Shown here piece by piece: positions 33,003 through 41,285 of a stretch of DNA of 64,000 nucleotides (position 1 is its first letter; every line of letters starts with the position of its first letter). The notes beneath the pieces are model-generated. The model searched no databases. It was not told the origin of the DNA and was given only the letters and a program-made list of their open reading frames with translations. Made by a program: the position numbers and the translations under genes. This stretch comes from Nitrospira moscoviensis (GTDB taxonomy: Bacteria > Nitrospirota > Nitrospiria > Nitrospirales > Nitrospiraceae): NCBI RefSeq assembly GCF_001273775.1, contig NZ_CP011801.1, forward strand, positions 124,001 to 188,000, given 5' to 3'.

Positions 33003-33590
33003 TCAACTCAGATGCTTGGGAGGCGGCTGTGTCGACTTCAGCACCGACTGGGGAAAGTAGTATCGGTACTCGCGGCTCTCTTCAGCATTCTTCTCCTGGT
33101 TGTGGGCGTACAGATATTTTTTCGCGTCATCCAGATGACGCTCACCGATCTCGTAGAGCCGCTTCTTGTCGAAGAGCAGAGTCCGCTTGTCGTGGGTGGA
33201 ATACTCGTACATTTTGGTCATCGCGAGCGCGTTGACCGGGCAGGCCTCGACACAGTAGCCGCAAAAGACGCATTTCGTCACATCGATGTAGAACTCGCTG
33301 GCGTACCGCTGCAGGGGACGGGACTTGTCTTCCTGGCTGATCACCTTGATGCAGTGCGACGGGCAGGCGGCCTCGCAGAGGTCGCAGCCGACGCACCGTT
33401 CCCGCCCGTCGTCATAGCGCAGCAGGCCGAGCGCGCCCCGGTGCGTATCCGGAATCGCCCGCTGCTCGCGCGGGTACTGAAACGTGATGGGCCGGTGAAA
33501 CATGTGCCGGAAGGTGACCTTCATCGCGTCCCAGATCTCGTAGAACAACGCGGCATGGAGGATCTTCTTGGTCAATGTTCCGACGCTCAT
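33003..33590 (-). CDS. nuoI: NADH-quinone oxidoreductase subunit I (two 4Fe-4S)
   Basis: 195 residues. Two ferredoxin motifs, CVGCDLCEAACP and CVFCGYCVEACP, bind clusters N6a and N6b that pass electrons from NuoG to NuoB. The N-terminal amphipathic helix (KKILHAALFYEIWDAMKVTFRHMF) contacts the membrane arm. Only 29 bp separate it from nuoG, so the usual nuoH between them is absent. The C-terminus is long and charged, without recognised function. Confidence 0.95.
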   Translation of the reverse strand: MSVGTLTKKILHAALFYEIWDAMKVTFRHMFHRPITFQYPREQRAIPDTHRGALGLLRYDDGRERCVGCDLCEAACPSHCIKVISQEDKSRPLQRYASEFYIDVTKCVFCGYCVEACPVNALAMTKMYEYSTHDKRTLLFDKKRLYEIGERHLDDAKKYLYAHNQEKNAEESREYRYYFPQSVLKSTQPPPKHLS

Positions 33591-33619
33591 CGTTCTCTCC
33601 TGCTCACCGCCGCGGGAGT

Positions 33620-36325
33620 CTACACATCCCGCGAGGCCGGTTCAATGCCGACCCACGTCAGTTTGAACGCCGGCACGCCGGTCGCGGGATCGACCGACAC
33701 GGTCATCAAATCTTTTACCGGCGGCTCGTTGAAGTGCTCGGGGAAGAAGCAGGTCCCGGGCGCCACCGAGAGATCCGGCTGGACGCCGAGCTGCAGCGAT
33801 CCCCGCTCCGACGTCAGGCGCACCTTCACGCCTTCGTTGAGGCCGAGCCGCTCCATGTCCTGCATGTTCATCCGCAGTTTGCCCGTATTCGGCGCGATCT
33901 TGATCAACCCCGGCGCTTCGGTCGACAGCTTGCCGGAATGGACCAGCACTTGCCCCATCATCAGAGCGAAGGGCCGCTTCGAGTCGGCCGATGCGGGCGC
34001 CGGCCGGTAGCGCGTCGCCACCTCGGCGCTGTATCCATTGGCGAGATAGTGATCCGGCTGAGGAACGACTTTGCGCGGCTGGCCGAGGTTGTAGTACCCC
34101 GGCAGCAACTTCATGATCTCGGCCTGGATGTCGTTCGGCGATTGATAGTCCCACTGGGCGCCGAGGCCGCTGGCGAGCGCCGTCATGATGTGCCAGTCCG
34201 GCAGGCTTTCGCCGACCGGTTCCATCGCCTGGCGGACACGCAGCACGCGGCCTTCCAAATTGGTAAAGGTCCCGTCCTTTTCGGCGTAGGTGCAGGCGGG
34301 CAAGACGACATGTGCGTGGCGGGCCGTGTCCGTCAGGAACGGATCTTGGACGACGAGCAACTCCAGCCGCTCCAACGCGGCGCGCACTTCCACGGAAGCC
34401 GGCAGCGTGGCGAGCGGATTTTCTCCGATCACGTAGAGGGCCTTGATCTGGCCGCTCTTGCAGCGTCTCAGAATCTCCATGAGCGAGGCGCCGGACTGCG
34501 CGGCGGGCAGCGAGCCGTCCCAGGCTTTGGCGAAGCGGTCGCGCGCGGCCGGATCATCGAATCGGGCCTGTCCCGGCAGAAACTCCGGCGCCGCACCCAT
34601 GTCGACGGCGCCCTGCTCGTTGGCTTCTTCGGTCAGCGTGTTCACGCCGCAGCCCGGTTTGCCGAGCTTGCCGGTGATCCAGGCCAGGTCGTGAAGCTTC
34701 AGCACGTTCTGATAGCCCTGCGGGCGGCGGACGATCCCTTCGGCGCAGATGACAATCGACCGCGGCGCTTCGGCAAAGATGCCGGCGATCTCGCGAAAAT
34801 CGTCCGCCGACAGGCCCGTCTGCATCGCCAGCTGCTCCAGCGACAGTCCCGCCACGGCCGATTTCAACGCAGAGAACGCCTTCGGATGCTTGCCGACGGT
34901 TTCTTCATCCACCAAATCCTGCTCGATCGCCGCCTTCACCAAGCCGTCGATCACCAGGCCTTCCGTGCCGGGCTTGATCAAAAACGGATGGGAGGCCAGC
35001 TTCGCCATGTTCGTCACGGCCGAGTCCAGCGTGACGACCTGCGCCTTGTAGACGCGGATGGCTTCCTTGATGCGCACCGCGGTCAACGGGTTCGTCTCGG
35101 TGATGTTCGAGCCGATCAGGAGCACCGCCTTCGCTTTGGTGAAGTCTTCCCAATCGTTGGGCGTCCGTCCCAGGCCGACCGCCTGCTTCGAGGCGCAGAC
35201 GAAATTGAGATGCCCATACCGAGCGCTGCTGTCGAGCTGATTAGTGCCGAACACCGTGCGCATCAGCTTCTGGAACAGATACAGCTCTTCGTTGGTGCAG
35301 CGGGCGGTGATGACCCCGGCGATGGCGTCGGCCCCGTGCTTCTGCTTGATCTCGGCGAACCGGTCCACCACCTGGTGCATGACGTCGAGCCACGGTTTCT
35401 CGACGAGCTGGTTGCCTTCCCGGACCAGCGGCTGTGTCAGGCGGGTCTTCGCGTCCAGGTACTCGAAGCCGAACCGGCCGCGCACGCAGAGCCCGCCGTG
35501 GCCCTTGGCGGTTTCCGACCGGTCGCCCCACTTGTTTTTCCACGACAGGGGCGACGTGACCCGGATGACTTCCGCGTCTTTCGTTTCCAGGTACATCTGG
35601 CAGCCGTCCCCGCAATAATTGCACGTGGTCGTCGTCTTCTTCATCTGCCAGGGCTTGTAGAGGTACTTGGAAAATTTGTTGGTGATCGCCCCGACCGGGC
35701 AGACGGCGAGACAGTCGCCGCAGAATTCGCAGGACAACGGCAGGTCGCCCTTGGCGACCACCTGGTTGAAGCCGCCCTTCTTCATGAACTGTAGCGCGTC
35801 GATCATCAGCACGTCCTTGCAGACGTTGATGCACTCGGCGCAGGCGATGCAGCGGTTCATGTTGAAGTCGAGCACCAGGCTACGGGTGTCTTCCGGAATG
35901 AACTTTTGCTTGGCGTTCGCGAGATTCGTCACCCCGTGCTGGAAGGCCATGTCTTGCAGCTCGCAATGGCCGTCCGCGTCGCAGACGGGACAGTCGAGCG
36001 GGTGCACCGAGAGGTGCTTTTCGACGGCCTTCTTGCGGGCCTGGAACAGATCGTCTCCCTCGGTCCGGATCACCATGCCGGCCGTGGCCTTGGCGGTGCA
36101 GGAGCGGACCGGGGCCTTCTTGCCTTCCTGCATGACCAAGCACATGCCGCAGGAGCCGAAAGGGTCGAAGGTGTAGTGGTAGCACATGGCCGGAACGATC
36201 TTGCCCGTGCTCGAAATGACGTCGTACAGCGAGACCCCGTCCTTCGCGGTCACGGTCTTGCCGTCGATGCTGAGCTCGATCGTCGCGGCTTCGACGTCCG
36301 GATTGGTCGCTGGTTTCAGTCCCAT
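33620..36325 (-). CDS. nuoG: NADH-quinone oxidoreductase subunit G
   Basis: 901 residues from the ATG at 36325, preceded by TTGAGG. It has a 2Fe-2S domain (C48, C59, C62, C76), the N3-type His/Cys site (H108, C112, C115, C121), two 4Fe-4S motifs (C159-C169 and C199-C209) and an N7-like site (CNYCGDGC from 235), then a molybdopterin-oxidoreductase fold. Where formate dehydrogenases have Cys/Sec in the CAR-x-[CU]H motif, this has SSARYGH, so a glycine replaces the catalytic residue; that argues for NuoG rather than FdhA. Without nuoE and nuoF beside it, the electron donor entry is not encoded here. Confidence 0.9.
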   Translation of the reverse strand: MGLKPATNPDVEAATIELSIDGKTVTAKDGVSLYDVISSTGKIVPAMCYHYTFDPFGSCGMCLVMQEGKKAPVRSCTAKATAGMVIRTEGDDLFQARKKAVEKHLSVHPLDCPVCDADGHCELQDMAFQHGVTNLANAKQKFIPEDTRSLVLDFNMNRCIACAECINVCKDVLMIDALQFMKKGGFNQVVAKGDLPLSCEFCGDCLAVCPVGAITNKFSKYLYKPWQMKKTTTTCNYCGDGCQMYLETKDAEVIRVTSPLSWKNKWGDRSETAKGHGGLCVRGRFGFEYLDAKTRLTQPLVREGNQLVEKPWLDVMHQVVDRFAEIKQKHGADAIAGVITARCTNEELYLFQKLMRTVFGTNQLDSSARYGHLNFVCASKQAVGLGRTPNDWEDFTKAKAVLLIGSNITETNPLTAVRIKEAIRVYKAQVVTLDSAVTNMAKLASHPFLIKPGTEGLVIDGLVKAAIEQDLVDEETVGKHPKAFSALKSAVAGLSLEQLAMQTGLSADDFREIAGIFAEAPRSIVICAEGIVRRPQGYQNVLKLHDLAWITGKLGKPGCGVNTLTEEANEQGAVDMGAAPEFLPGQARFDDPAARDRFAKAWDGSLPAAQSGASLMEILRRCKSGQIKALYVIGENPLATLPASVEVRAALERLELLVVQDPFLTDTARHAHVVLPACTYAEKDGTFTNLEGRVLRVRQAMEPVGESLPDWHIMTALASGLGAQWDYQSPNDIQAEIMKLLPGYYNLGQPRKVVPQPDHYLANGYSAEVATRYRPAPASADSKRPFALMMGQVLVHSGKLSTEAPGLIKIAPNTGKLRMNMQDMERLGLNEGVKVRLTSERGSLQLGVQPDLSVAPGTCFFPEHFNEPPVKDLMTVSVDPATGVPAFKLTWVGIEPASRDV

Positions 36326-36341
36326 TGATTGCCTCAAGTAC

Positions 36342-36410
36342 GATTGAGCGATGTGGTGATTTGGCGAAGTGGGGAAATCCGTCCGTTCACTTCATCACAT
36401 CACTCAATCA
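36342..36410. repeat. inverted word array between nuoG and nuoD
   Basis: GATTGAGCGATGTGGTGA starting at 36342 is complemented by TTCACTTCATCACATCACTCAATC at 36386-36410 apart from one extra seven-base word. The array is followed by more CACCCCATCAC words toward the nuoD stop. Confidence 0.7.
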
Positions 36411-36425
36411 CCCCATCACAAATTC

Positions 36426-37670
36426 TCACCGGTCGCATTCCCCCATCACGATGTCGTAGGTTCCGAAGAGGGTGATCGCGTCCGCGATCATGTAACCCCG
36501 CGACATGAAATCGAACGCGCCCATGTGAATGAACGACGGGGCGCGGATTTTGAGCCGGTAGGGTTTCCCCCCGCCCGTGCTGACGATGTAGAAGCCCAGC
36601 TCGCCCTTGTGGGCTTCCGTCCCGCAATAGATTTCGCCCGGGGGCGCGTTGAACCCCTGCGAGAACAGTTTGAACTGCTGGATCATGGCCTCCAGATTCG
36701 TGAAAACCCGCTCCTTCGGAGGCAGCGTCACGCTCGGCACGTCGGCCATGATCGGCCCCTCCTGCATCTGTTCCAGACATTGCCGGATGATCTTCACGCT
36801 CTCGTACAGTTCCATCACGCGGATCCAGTACCGATCGTAGGTGTCGCCGTTCTTGCCGACCGGCACGCTGAACTCGCATTTGGGATAGGCGGCGTAGGGC
36901 TCGTACTTCCGCAGATCGTAATCCACGCCGGACCCGCGCAAGGTCGGTCCGCTCAGACCGAAGTTCACCGCGTCTTCCGCCGAGATGACGGCGACCCCTT
37001 TGGTGCGCGCCAACCAGATCCGGTTTTTTTCCAAGAAGACGATGTACTCGTCGATCTTCGGGGGGAAGTAATCGAGAAACTGCTTGAGCTTCTGAATCAA
37101 CGACGGCGTCAGATCGCGCTCGACCCCGCCGATCCGGTACCAGCTCGTCGTGAGCCGCGCCCCGCACAATTCGTCGAACCAGTCGAGCAGAATCTCGCGA
37201 TCGCGGAAGCAGTAGAAGAAGACCGTCATGGCGCCGATGTCGAGCGCCTGCGTGCCCAACCAGAACTGATGGCCGATGATGCGTTGCACTTCCGCCACGA
37301 TCGTCCGGAGATACTCCGCCCGTTCCGGGACTTGCAGGTTCATCAGCTTTTCGACGGCGCGGCAGTAGGCGAAGTTGTTGTACATCGCGCAGACATAGTC
37401 GAGCCGATCGGTATGCGGGATGAACTGGTGGTAGGTGCCTTCTTCCGCCAACTTCTCGACCCCGCGATGCAAAAATCCCATCACCGGTGTGGACTTCACC
37501 AGCCGCTCGCCTTCCAATTCGAGAATCACCTTGAGCACCCCGTGCGTGCTGGGATGCTGCGGCCCCATGTTGAGCAGCAGTTCTTCCGTCCGCAGCGTCG
37601 GGAGCGTCTCGCTTTCCGGGTGCTCCGGATCGACTTTATAGACGGTGGTCCGTTGATCTTCGAATGCCAT
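36426..37670 (-). CDS. nuoD: NADH-quinone oxidoreductase subunit D
   Basis: 414 residues. Contains NMGPQHPSTHGVLKVILEL, the 49-kDa-type quinone-site histidine loop, and the terminal YDIVMGECDR. It forms the quinone cavity with NuoB. It is separate from nuoC (11 bp upstream), unlike the fused nuoCD of E. coli. About 35 N-terminal residues precede the conserved domain. Confidence 0.96.
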   Translation of the reverse strand: MAFEDQRTTVYKVDPEHPESETLPTLRTEELLLNMGPQHPSTHGVLKVILELEGERLVKSTPVMGFLHRGVEKLAEEGTYHQFIPHTDRLDYVCAMYNNFAYCRAVEKLMNLQVPERAEYLRTIVAEVQRIIGHQFWLGTQALDIGAMTVFFYCFRDREILLDWFDELCGARLTTSWYRIGGVERDLTPSLIQKLKQFLDYFPPKIDEYIVFLEKNRIWLARTKGVAVISAEDAVNFGLSGPTLRGSGVDYDLRKYEPYAAYPKCEFSVPVGKNGDTYDRYWIRVMELYESVKIIRQCLEQMQEGPIMADVPSVTLPPKERVFTNLEAMIQQFKLFSQGFNAPPGEIYCGTEAHKGELGFYIVSTGGGKPYRLKIRAPSFIHMGAFDFMSRGYMIADAITLFGTYDIVMGECDR

Positions 37671-37680
37671 CGTTGCCGCC

Positions 37681-38178
37681 TTACCGGGGAACTTCGTCGA
37701 GGAAGTCGAACGTATCGCGCCAGCCTTTGCCGCGCAGAGGAAAATCCTTCCGCAAGGGATACCCCTCCGTGTAGTCGTCCGGCATGAGGATCCGGCGGAG
37801 ATCCGGGTGGTTCCGGAACCGGATGCCCATCATGTCATAGACTTCCCGCTCCATGAAATCGGCGCCCTTCCAGATATCCGTCAACGAATCGACGATGCAA
37901 TCGGATTCGGGGACCCGGGTTTTCAGCCGGATGCGGTGCCGCTTGCGGATCGAATACAACTCCCACACCACTTCGAATCGTTCCTCGTCGTCGGGCCAAT
38001 CAACCGAGCTCACGTGCACGATGTAGTCGAAATCCATCGCGGGATCGTCGTGGAGGAATTGGGCGACCTCGTGGACTTTGTCCCGCCGGACGGTCACCGC
38101 CACATCCCCGCGCCATTCGGTCCCCTGCACAACGCCGGCGGACATGTTTTCCTGGACCCGTTGAATCAATGGATGCAT
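37681..38178 (-). CDS. nuoC: NADH-quinone oxidoreductase subunit C
   Basis: 165 residues, ending EVPR after the conserved YPLRKDFPLRG motif, with EREVYDMMGIRFRNHPDLRRILMPDDY typical of the 30-kDa subunit. It stabilises the peripheral arm. It sits between nuoB and nuoD with short spacers, as a stand-alone gene. Confidence 0.95.
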   Translation of the reverse strand: MHPLIQRVQENMSAGVVQGTEWRGDVAVTVRRDKVHEVAQFLHDDPAMDFDYIVHVSSVDWPDDEERFEVVWELYSIRKRHRIRLKTRVPESDCIVDSLTDIWKGADFMEREVYDMMGIRFRNHPDLRRILMPDDYTEGYPLRKDFPLRGKGWRDTFDFLDEVPR

Positions 38179-38185
38179 AACCGGC

Positions 38186-38713
38186 TTACGCTTTCAGGCT
38201 GGTCTTCACCTGCTCAGGCTGTTTGACGAAGACCCGCTTCTGCATGATGCGTTCTTGCAGCTTCAGGATGCCGTCGAACAAAGCTTCGGGCGTCGGCGGG
38301 CAACCGGGCACGTAGATGTCGACCGGCACGAAGCGGTCCACGCCTTGCACGACGCTGTAGCTGTCGTAAATATTGCCCGACGTCGCGCAGGAGCCCATCG
38401 CGATGACGTACTTGGGCTCGGGCATCTGGTCGTAGATCTTCCGAATCACCGGAGCCATGCGTCGGCACACGGTACCCGCGACGATCATCAGATCCGATTG
38501 GCGCGGCGATGCGCGAAACACGCCGGCTCCGTAGCGGTCCATATCGTAGCGCGACGAGACCGCCGCGATCATTTCAATGGCACAGCAGGCCAGGCCGAAC
38601 GTCATGGGCCAGAGCGAGCCCTTCCTCGCCCAGTTCACCGCTTTTTCAACGGTGGTGGTAATGACGTCGGGGGCGCCGTCTTTGTCGTGCCGCCCCAGTT
38701 GGATCAATCCCAT
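38186..38713 (-). CDS. nuoB: NADH-quinone oxidoreductase subunit B (cluster N2)
   Basis: 175 residues from the ATG at 38713, chosen because [10 protein letters not shown] begins the family N-terminus; the longer frame overlaps nuoA. Ligands of the terminal N2 cluster are visible: the tandem C43-C44 in [10 protein letters not shown]109 in GSCATSG and C138 in [11 protein letters not shown]. It passes electrons to quinone. It overlaps the end of nuoA by 10 bp. Confidence 0.96.
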   Translation of the reverse strand: MGLIQLGRHDKDGAPDVITTTVEKAVNWARKGSLWPMTFGLACCAIEMIAAVSSRYDMDRYGAGVFRASPRQSDLMIVAGTVCRRMAPVIRKIYDQMPEPKYVIAMGSCATSGNIYDSYSVVQGVDRFVPVDIYVPGCPPTPEALFDGILKLQERIMQKRVFVKQPEQVKTSLKA

Positions 38714-39087
38714 TCCAACGCCCCTTTGCGCCAGGCATAGATGTAGGCCACGAGGAACAAGGCGATGAAAATCATCATTTCGACAAGCCCGATCATGCCG
38801 AGTTTGTTGAACACCACGGCCCACGGGTAGAGAAAGATCACTTCGATGTCGAAGATGACGAAGAGCATCGCAAAAATGTAGTAGCGGACCGGAAACGGCA
38901 TGCGCGCATCGGAAAACGGCTCGGATCCGCATTCGTACGCCGAGAGCTTTTCCGGTTCGGGGTATTTCGGTTGCACGAAGTAGCTAATGAGCAACGTCAC
39001 CACGCCGAACGCGAGGGCGACGAACACGAACAACAAGATCGGAAAATATCTGGTCAAATACTCCAAGAGGAGCTCTGTGCCGCTCAT
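38704..39087 (-). CDS. nuoA: NADH-quinone oxidoreductase subunit A
   Basis: 127 residues from the ATG at 39087; upstream in-frame residues lack homology. Three spans and the signature [45 protein letters not shown] identify NuoA. The cysteine loop lies near the quinone site. First gene of the cluster. Confidence 0.96.
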   Translation of the reverse strand: MSGTELLLEYLTRYFPILLFVFVALAFGVVTLLISYFVQPKYPEPEKLSAYECGSEPFSDARMPFPVRYYIFAMLFVIFDIEVIFLYPWAVVFNKLGMIGLVEMMIFIALFLVAYIYAWRKGALEWD

Positions 39088-39130
39088 GGTGTCCGTCTCA
39101 CAAGATGTTGACCAGCAAAGAAGAGTTGAG

Positions 39131-39160
39131 ATCTTAGTGCCGGGATCGCGGGGATAGCAA
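39131..39160 (-). promoter_or_regulatory. candidate promoter of the nuo cluster
   Basis: On the minus strand TTGCTA (39160-39155) and TAAGAT (39136-39131) are spaced by 18 bp, with about 44 bp to the nuoA start. The fit to sigma-70 boxes is moderate. Confidence 0.35.
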
Positions 39161-39274
39161 GCGGACAAAGGACCTAACAAAAACGACCCGAAAGCCCTAC
39201 GGAAGATCGAGGGGGCACGCCGTCATCGCAGGCGACGCATGCACGCTCCCGCCTGTCGAAGGAGACGCAAACAA

Positions 39275-39472
39275 TCAACGTCCGTTCTTCTCTTTCGAGG
39301 CAGGAGGCTCAGCCGTCCGCGACATGCGCAATTGCTCCGGCGGTCCGGGGTGCGAGCTGTCCCATTCCGATTCCAAAGGGGACAGCGCCCGAGCCTTTCG
39401 GCGGCGATGGATTTGAGTGTCGATCCGGCGTCCCTGCGGTGGCGTTCCGTCCATCGGTTCGTGTCCGCTCAT
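39275..39472 (-). CDS. possible small charged protein (65 residues)
   Basis: Lies in the ~525-bp space between nuoA and the OmpA-like gene. From the ATG at 39472, preceded by GGGGGT, it encodes a hydrophilic, Arg/Pro/Ser-rich peptide (RRRKARALSPLESEWDSS) without a signal or domain. The plus-strand frame over the same DNA is no more convincing. Apart from this and the flanking promoters I see nothing definite in the gap. Confidence 0.3.
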   Translation of the reverse strand: MSGHEPMDGTPPQGRRIDTQIHRRRKARALSPLESEWDSSHPGPPEQLRMSRTAEPPASKEKNGR

Positions 39473-39547
39473 GTGAATACCCCCACGCGATGGAAACTTA
39501 TCATCCGTCTCGCGCAAGGGTCAACGCCACCGAAACGGTCCAAATTC

Positions 39548-39575
39548 TTGACTCTACAAGGTGATTTGCTATCGT
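39548..39575 (+). promoter_or_regulatory. promoter for the OmpA-domain gene
   Basis: TTGACT (39548-39553), 16 bp, TATCGT (39570-39575), about 38 bp before the ATG; AAGGA lies upstream of the start. Confidence 0.45.
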
Positions 39576-39613
39576 GTGCGAAGCGCGACTAGCCTCAAAC
39601 AAGGACACATCCT

Positions 39614-41173
39614 ATGACACATCCTACGCGACTCATCGTTGTTCTGTTCGCCGCCACCGTAGGGCTCTCACCCGTGACCACTCAGGCGCAGGACGCCAAC
39701 TCGGTCCGATTCGGTGAAGCGGCGTTGGCCTTTTCCGCCGGCTCCATCCAGAAAACCACGCCGCGCGACGGGATCGTCAACCTCATCACCGGGGACAATC
39801 AGACCACCGGCAATCGGATGATCCTCGGCAGGCTCGACCAGTTCTATTTGAAACTCGATCATCCGGGCGACGTGGCGATGGGCGATCTGTTCACCGTCTA
39901 CCGCCGGGTTCGACGGGTGTTTCATCCGATGACGAGAGAGTATCTGGGTTTTGCGACCATCCGGCTGGCGGTCGTGAAGGTCGTGCAAGTGGATCCGGAT
40001 CTGGTGACGGTCGAAACAGTCAGAAGTTACGGGGCCGTCTCGCCCGGCGATCTCGTGATGCGGTTCTCCCCTCCCGCCGCCGAGGAGCCGAGAGCCGTCG
40101 CAGAGGTCGGCGATGTCTCCGGGATGATCGTCGAGCTGCAAGCCGACAAGGCCGTCACTCTTCTGTCACAGGGCGAGGTCGTCTATCTCGATCGCGGTCG
40201 GGTTGACGGCCTGCTGCCCGGGGATCTGCTGGAACTGCGCCGCAAGAGCCCCGGACTCCCATCCCGCAAGATCGGCCAGCTGAAAGTCCTGTCGGTCGAA
40301 GACCGAACCGCTACAGCCAAGGTGACGAAGGCGACGACCCGTACGATGAGAGGCGATCGATTCCAATTCACCGGCGCCTCCTCGCCGCTCATGCAGCCGG
40401 CGGAGCCGGCGCCCGCTCCGCAGTCGTCCCAGGCGGTCCTGGCGAAGGCCGAGCCCACGCCCCTTCCGGCCGACCTGGTGGCGAGCAAGCTCAAAGTGCA
40501 GGATGCCGCCGGCGAGAGCCGGATCAATTTGGGCGAGCTGCCCAGCCTGCTGCGCTACGATTCGGGCGAGGCGGCCATCAAGCCGGAAGGTTACAAGCTC
40601 CTCGACCAACTGATCGAGTATCTCCGGACCAGCGGAGACGCCCGCTTGGTGCGTGTGGAGGGACATGCGGACAACGTCGAGATCGGTCCCTCGCTCAAGT
40701 CCCGCTATCCGAGCAATTGGGAATTATCGAAGGCCCGCGCGAGCGGCGTCGTCCGCTACCTGATCGAAAAAGGCGGCATCGATTCGGCGCGCCTGAGCTC
40801 CGTCGGATACGGAGACAGCCGGCCGGCGGCGGCGAACACGAACGAAGAGGGCCGGACAAAAAATCGCCGCGTGGAAATTCTGCTGCATGCCCCTCAGAAC
40901 GAGCCGCCGGCTTCCGTGGACAGGCCGCAGCAGGCGCAGCAACCGGAGGGCGGCCCCCCGGCGATCAGCGCCCGCGACTCCGCCGCCTCCTCTTCTGCTC
41001 CGCAAGCCACTCCGCAAGACACGGGAGACGGAACGCTCTCGGTGGGACCTGCGGCTCCGCTTCCTCTCGGCGATGGGCCGGACGCCGGCAACCAGCCTGC
41101 CGGTGATGGCAAGGCGCCCGATCAACCCATGACCCACGATCCTGCGCCTCAAGACGGGGCGCCGCTTCAATAG
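39614..41173 (+). CDS. secreted OmpA-domain protein with FlgT-like N-terminal part
   Basis: 519 residues with a signal peptide (1-25, TQAQD). Residues 60-265 hold two beta-rich segments, each with an RV/GD-L pattern (GDLFTVYRRVRRV; VYLDRGRVDGLLPGDLLELRRK), reminiscent of the C-terminal domains of FlgT. Residues 300-430 are an OmpA/MotB-type peptidoglycan-binding domain: VEGHADNVEIG, NWELSKARASGVVRYL, GYGDSRPAAAN and NRRVEILL. The last ~85 residues are Pro/Gln/Ala-rich and disordered. It probably tethers the outer envelope to peptidoglycan. Confidence 0.85.
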   Translation: MTHPTRLIVVLFAATVGLSPVTTQAQDANSVRFGEAALAFSAGSIQKTTPRDGIVNLITGDNQTTGNRMILGRLDQFYLKLDHPGDVAMGDLFTVYRRVRRVFHPMTREYLGFATIRLAVVKVVQVDPDLVTVETVRSYGAVSPGDLVMRFSPPAAEEPRAVAEVGDVSGMIVELQADKAVTLLSQGEVVYLDRGRVDGLLPGDLLELRRKSPGLPSRKIGQLKVLSVEDRTATAKVTKATTRTMRGDRFQFTGASSPLMQPAEPAPAPQSSQAVLAKAEPTPLPADLVASKLKVQDAAGESRINLGELPSLLRYDSGEAAIKPEGYKLLDQLIEYLRTSGDARLVRVEGHADNVEIGPSLKSRYPSNWELSKARASGVVRYLIEKGGIDSARLSSVGYGDSRPAAANTNEEGRTKNRRVEILLHAPQNEPPASVDRPQQAQQPEGGPPAISARDSAASSSAPQATPQDTGDGTLSVGPAAPLPLGDGPDAGNQPAGDGKAPDQPMTHDPAPQDGAPLQ

Positions 41174-41178
41174 GATAC

Positions 41179-41243
41179 GGGGTATGGGGACAAGGGGATA
41201 AAGGGGTAGCCGTACCCCCTTAATCCCGCCACCCCATTACCCC
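41179..41243. repeat. G-run/C-run inverted array with quadruplex potential
   Basis: Four GGGG runs at 41179-41182, 41186-41189, 41194-41197 and 41203-41206 are followed by C runs at 41215-41219, 41225-41227, 41232-41235 and 41240-41243. The arms are nearly complementary, so a hairpin or a G-quadruplex on either strand is possible. It lies between the OmpA-like gene and priA. Confidence 0.7.
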
Positions 41244-41285
41244 TTACCTCCTGTCCTCTGTTTTGCGGCGCTGCTACAATGTCGC

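Noticed and set aside
33620..36325. Annotating nuoG as formate dehydrogenase alpha subunit
   Set aside because: It lies inside a nuo cluster and has glycine in place of the catalytic Cys/Sec.
25209..38740. Long plus-strand frames antisense to the nuo genes (for example 26972-28504, 29121-30626, 33575-35794)
   Set aside because: Charged low-complexity translations without domains, exactly opposite confidently assigned nuo genes; typical GC-rich antisense artefacts.
39239..39592. Plus-strand 117-residue frame upstream of the OmpA-like gene
   Set aside because: Runs through the OmpA promoter, is Arg/Ser-rich and has no ribosome site; the minus-strand alternative is slightly better, though also weak.
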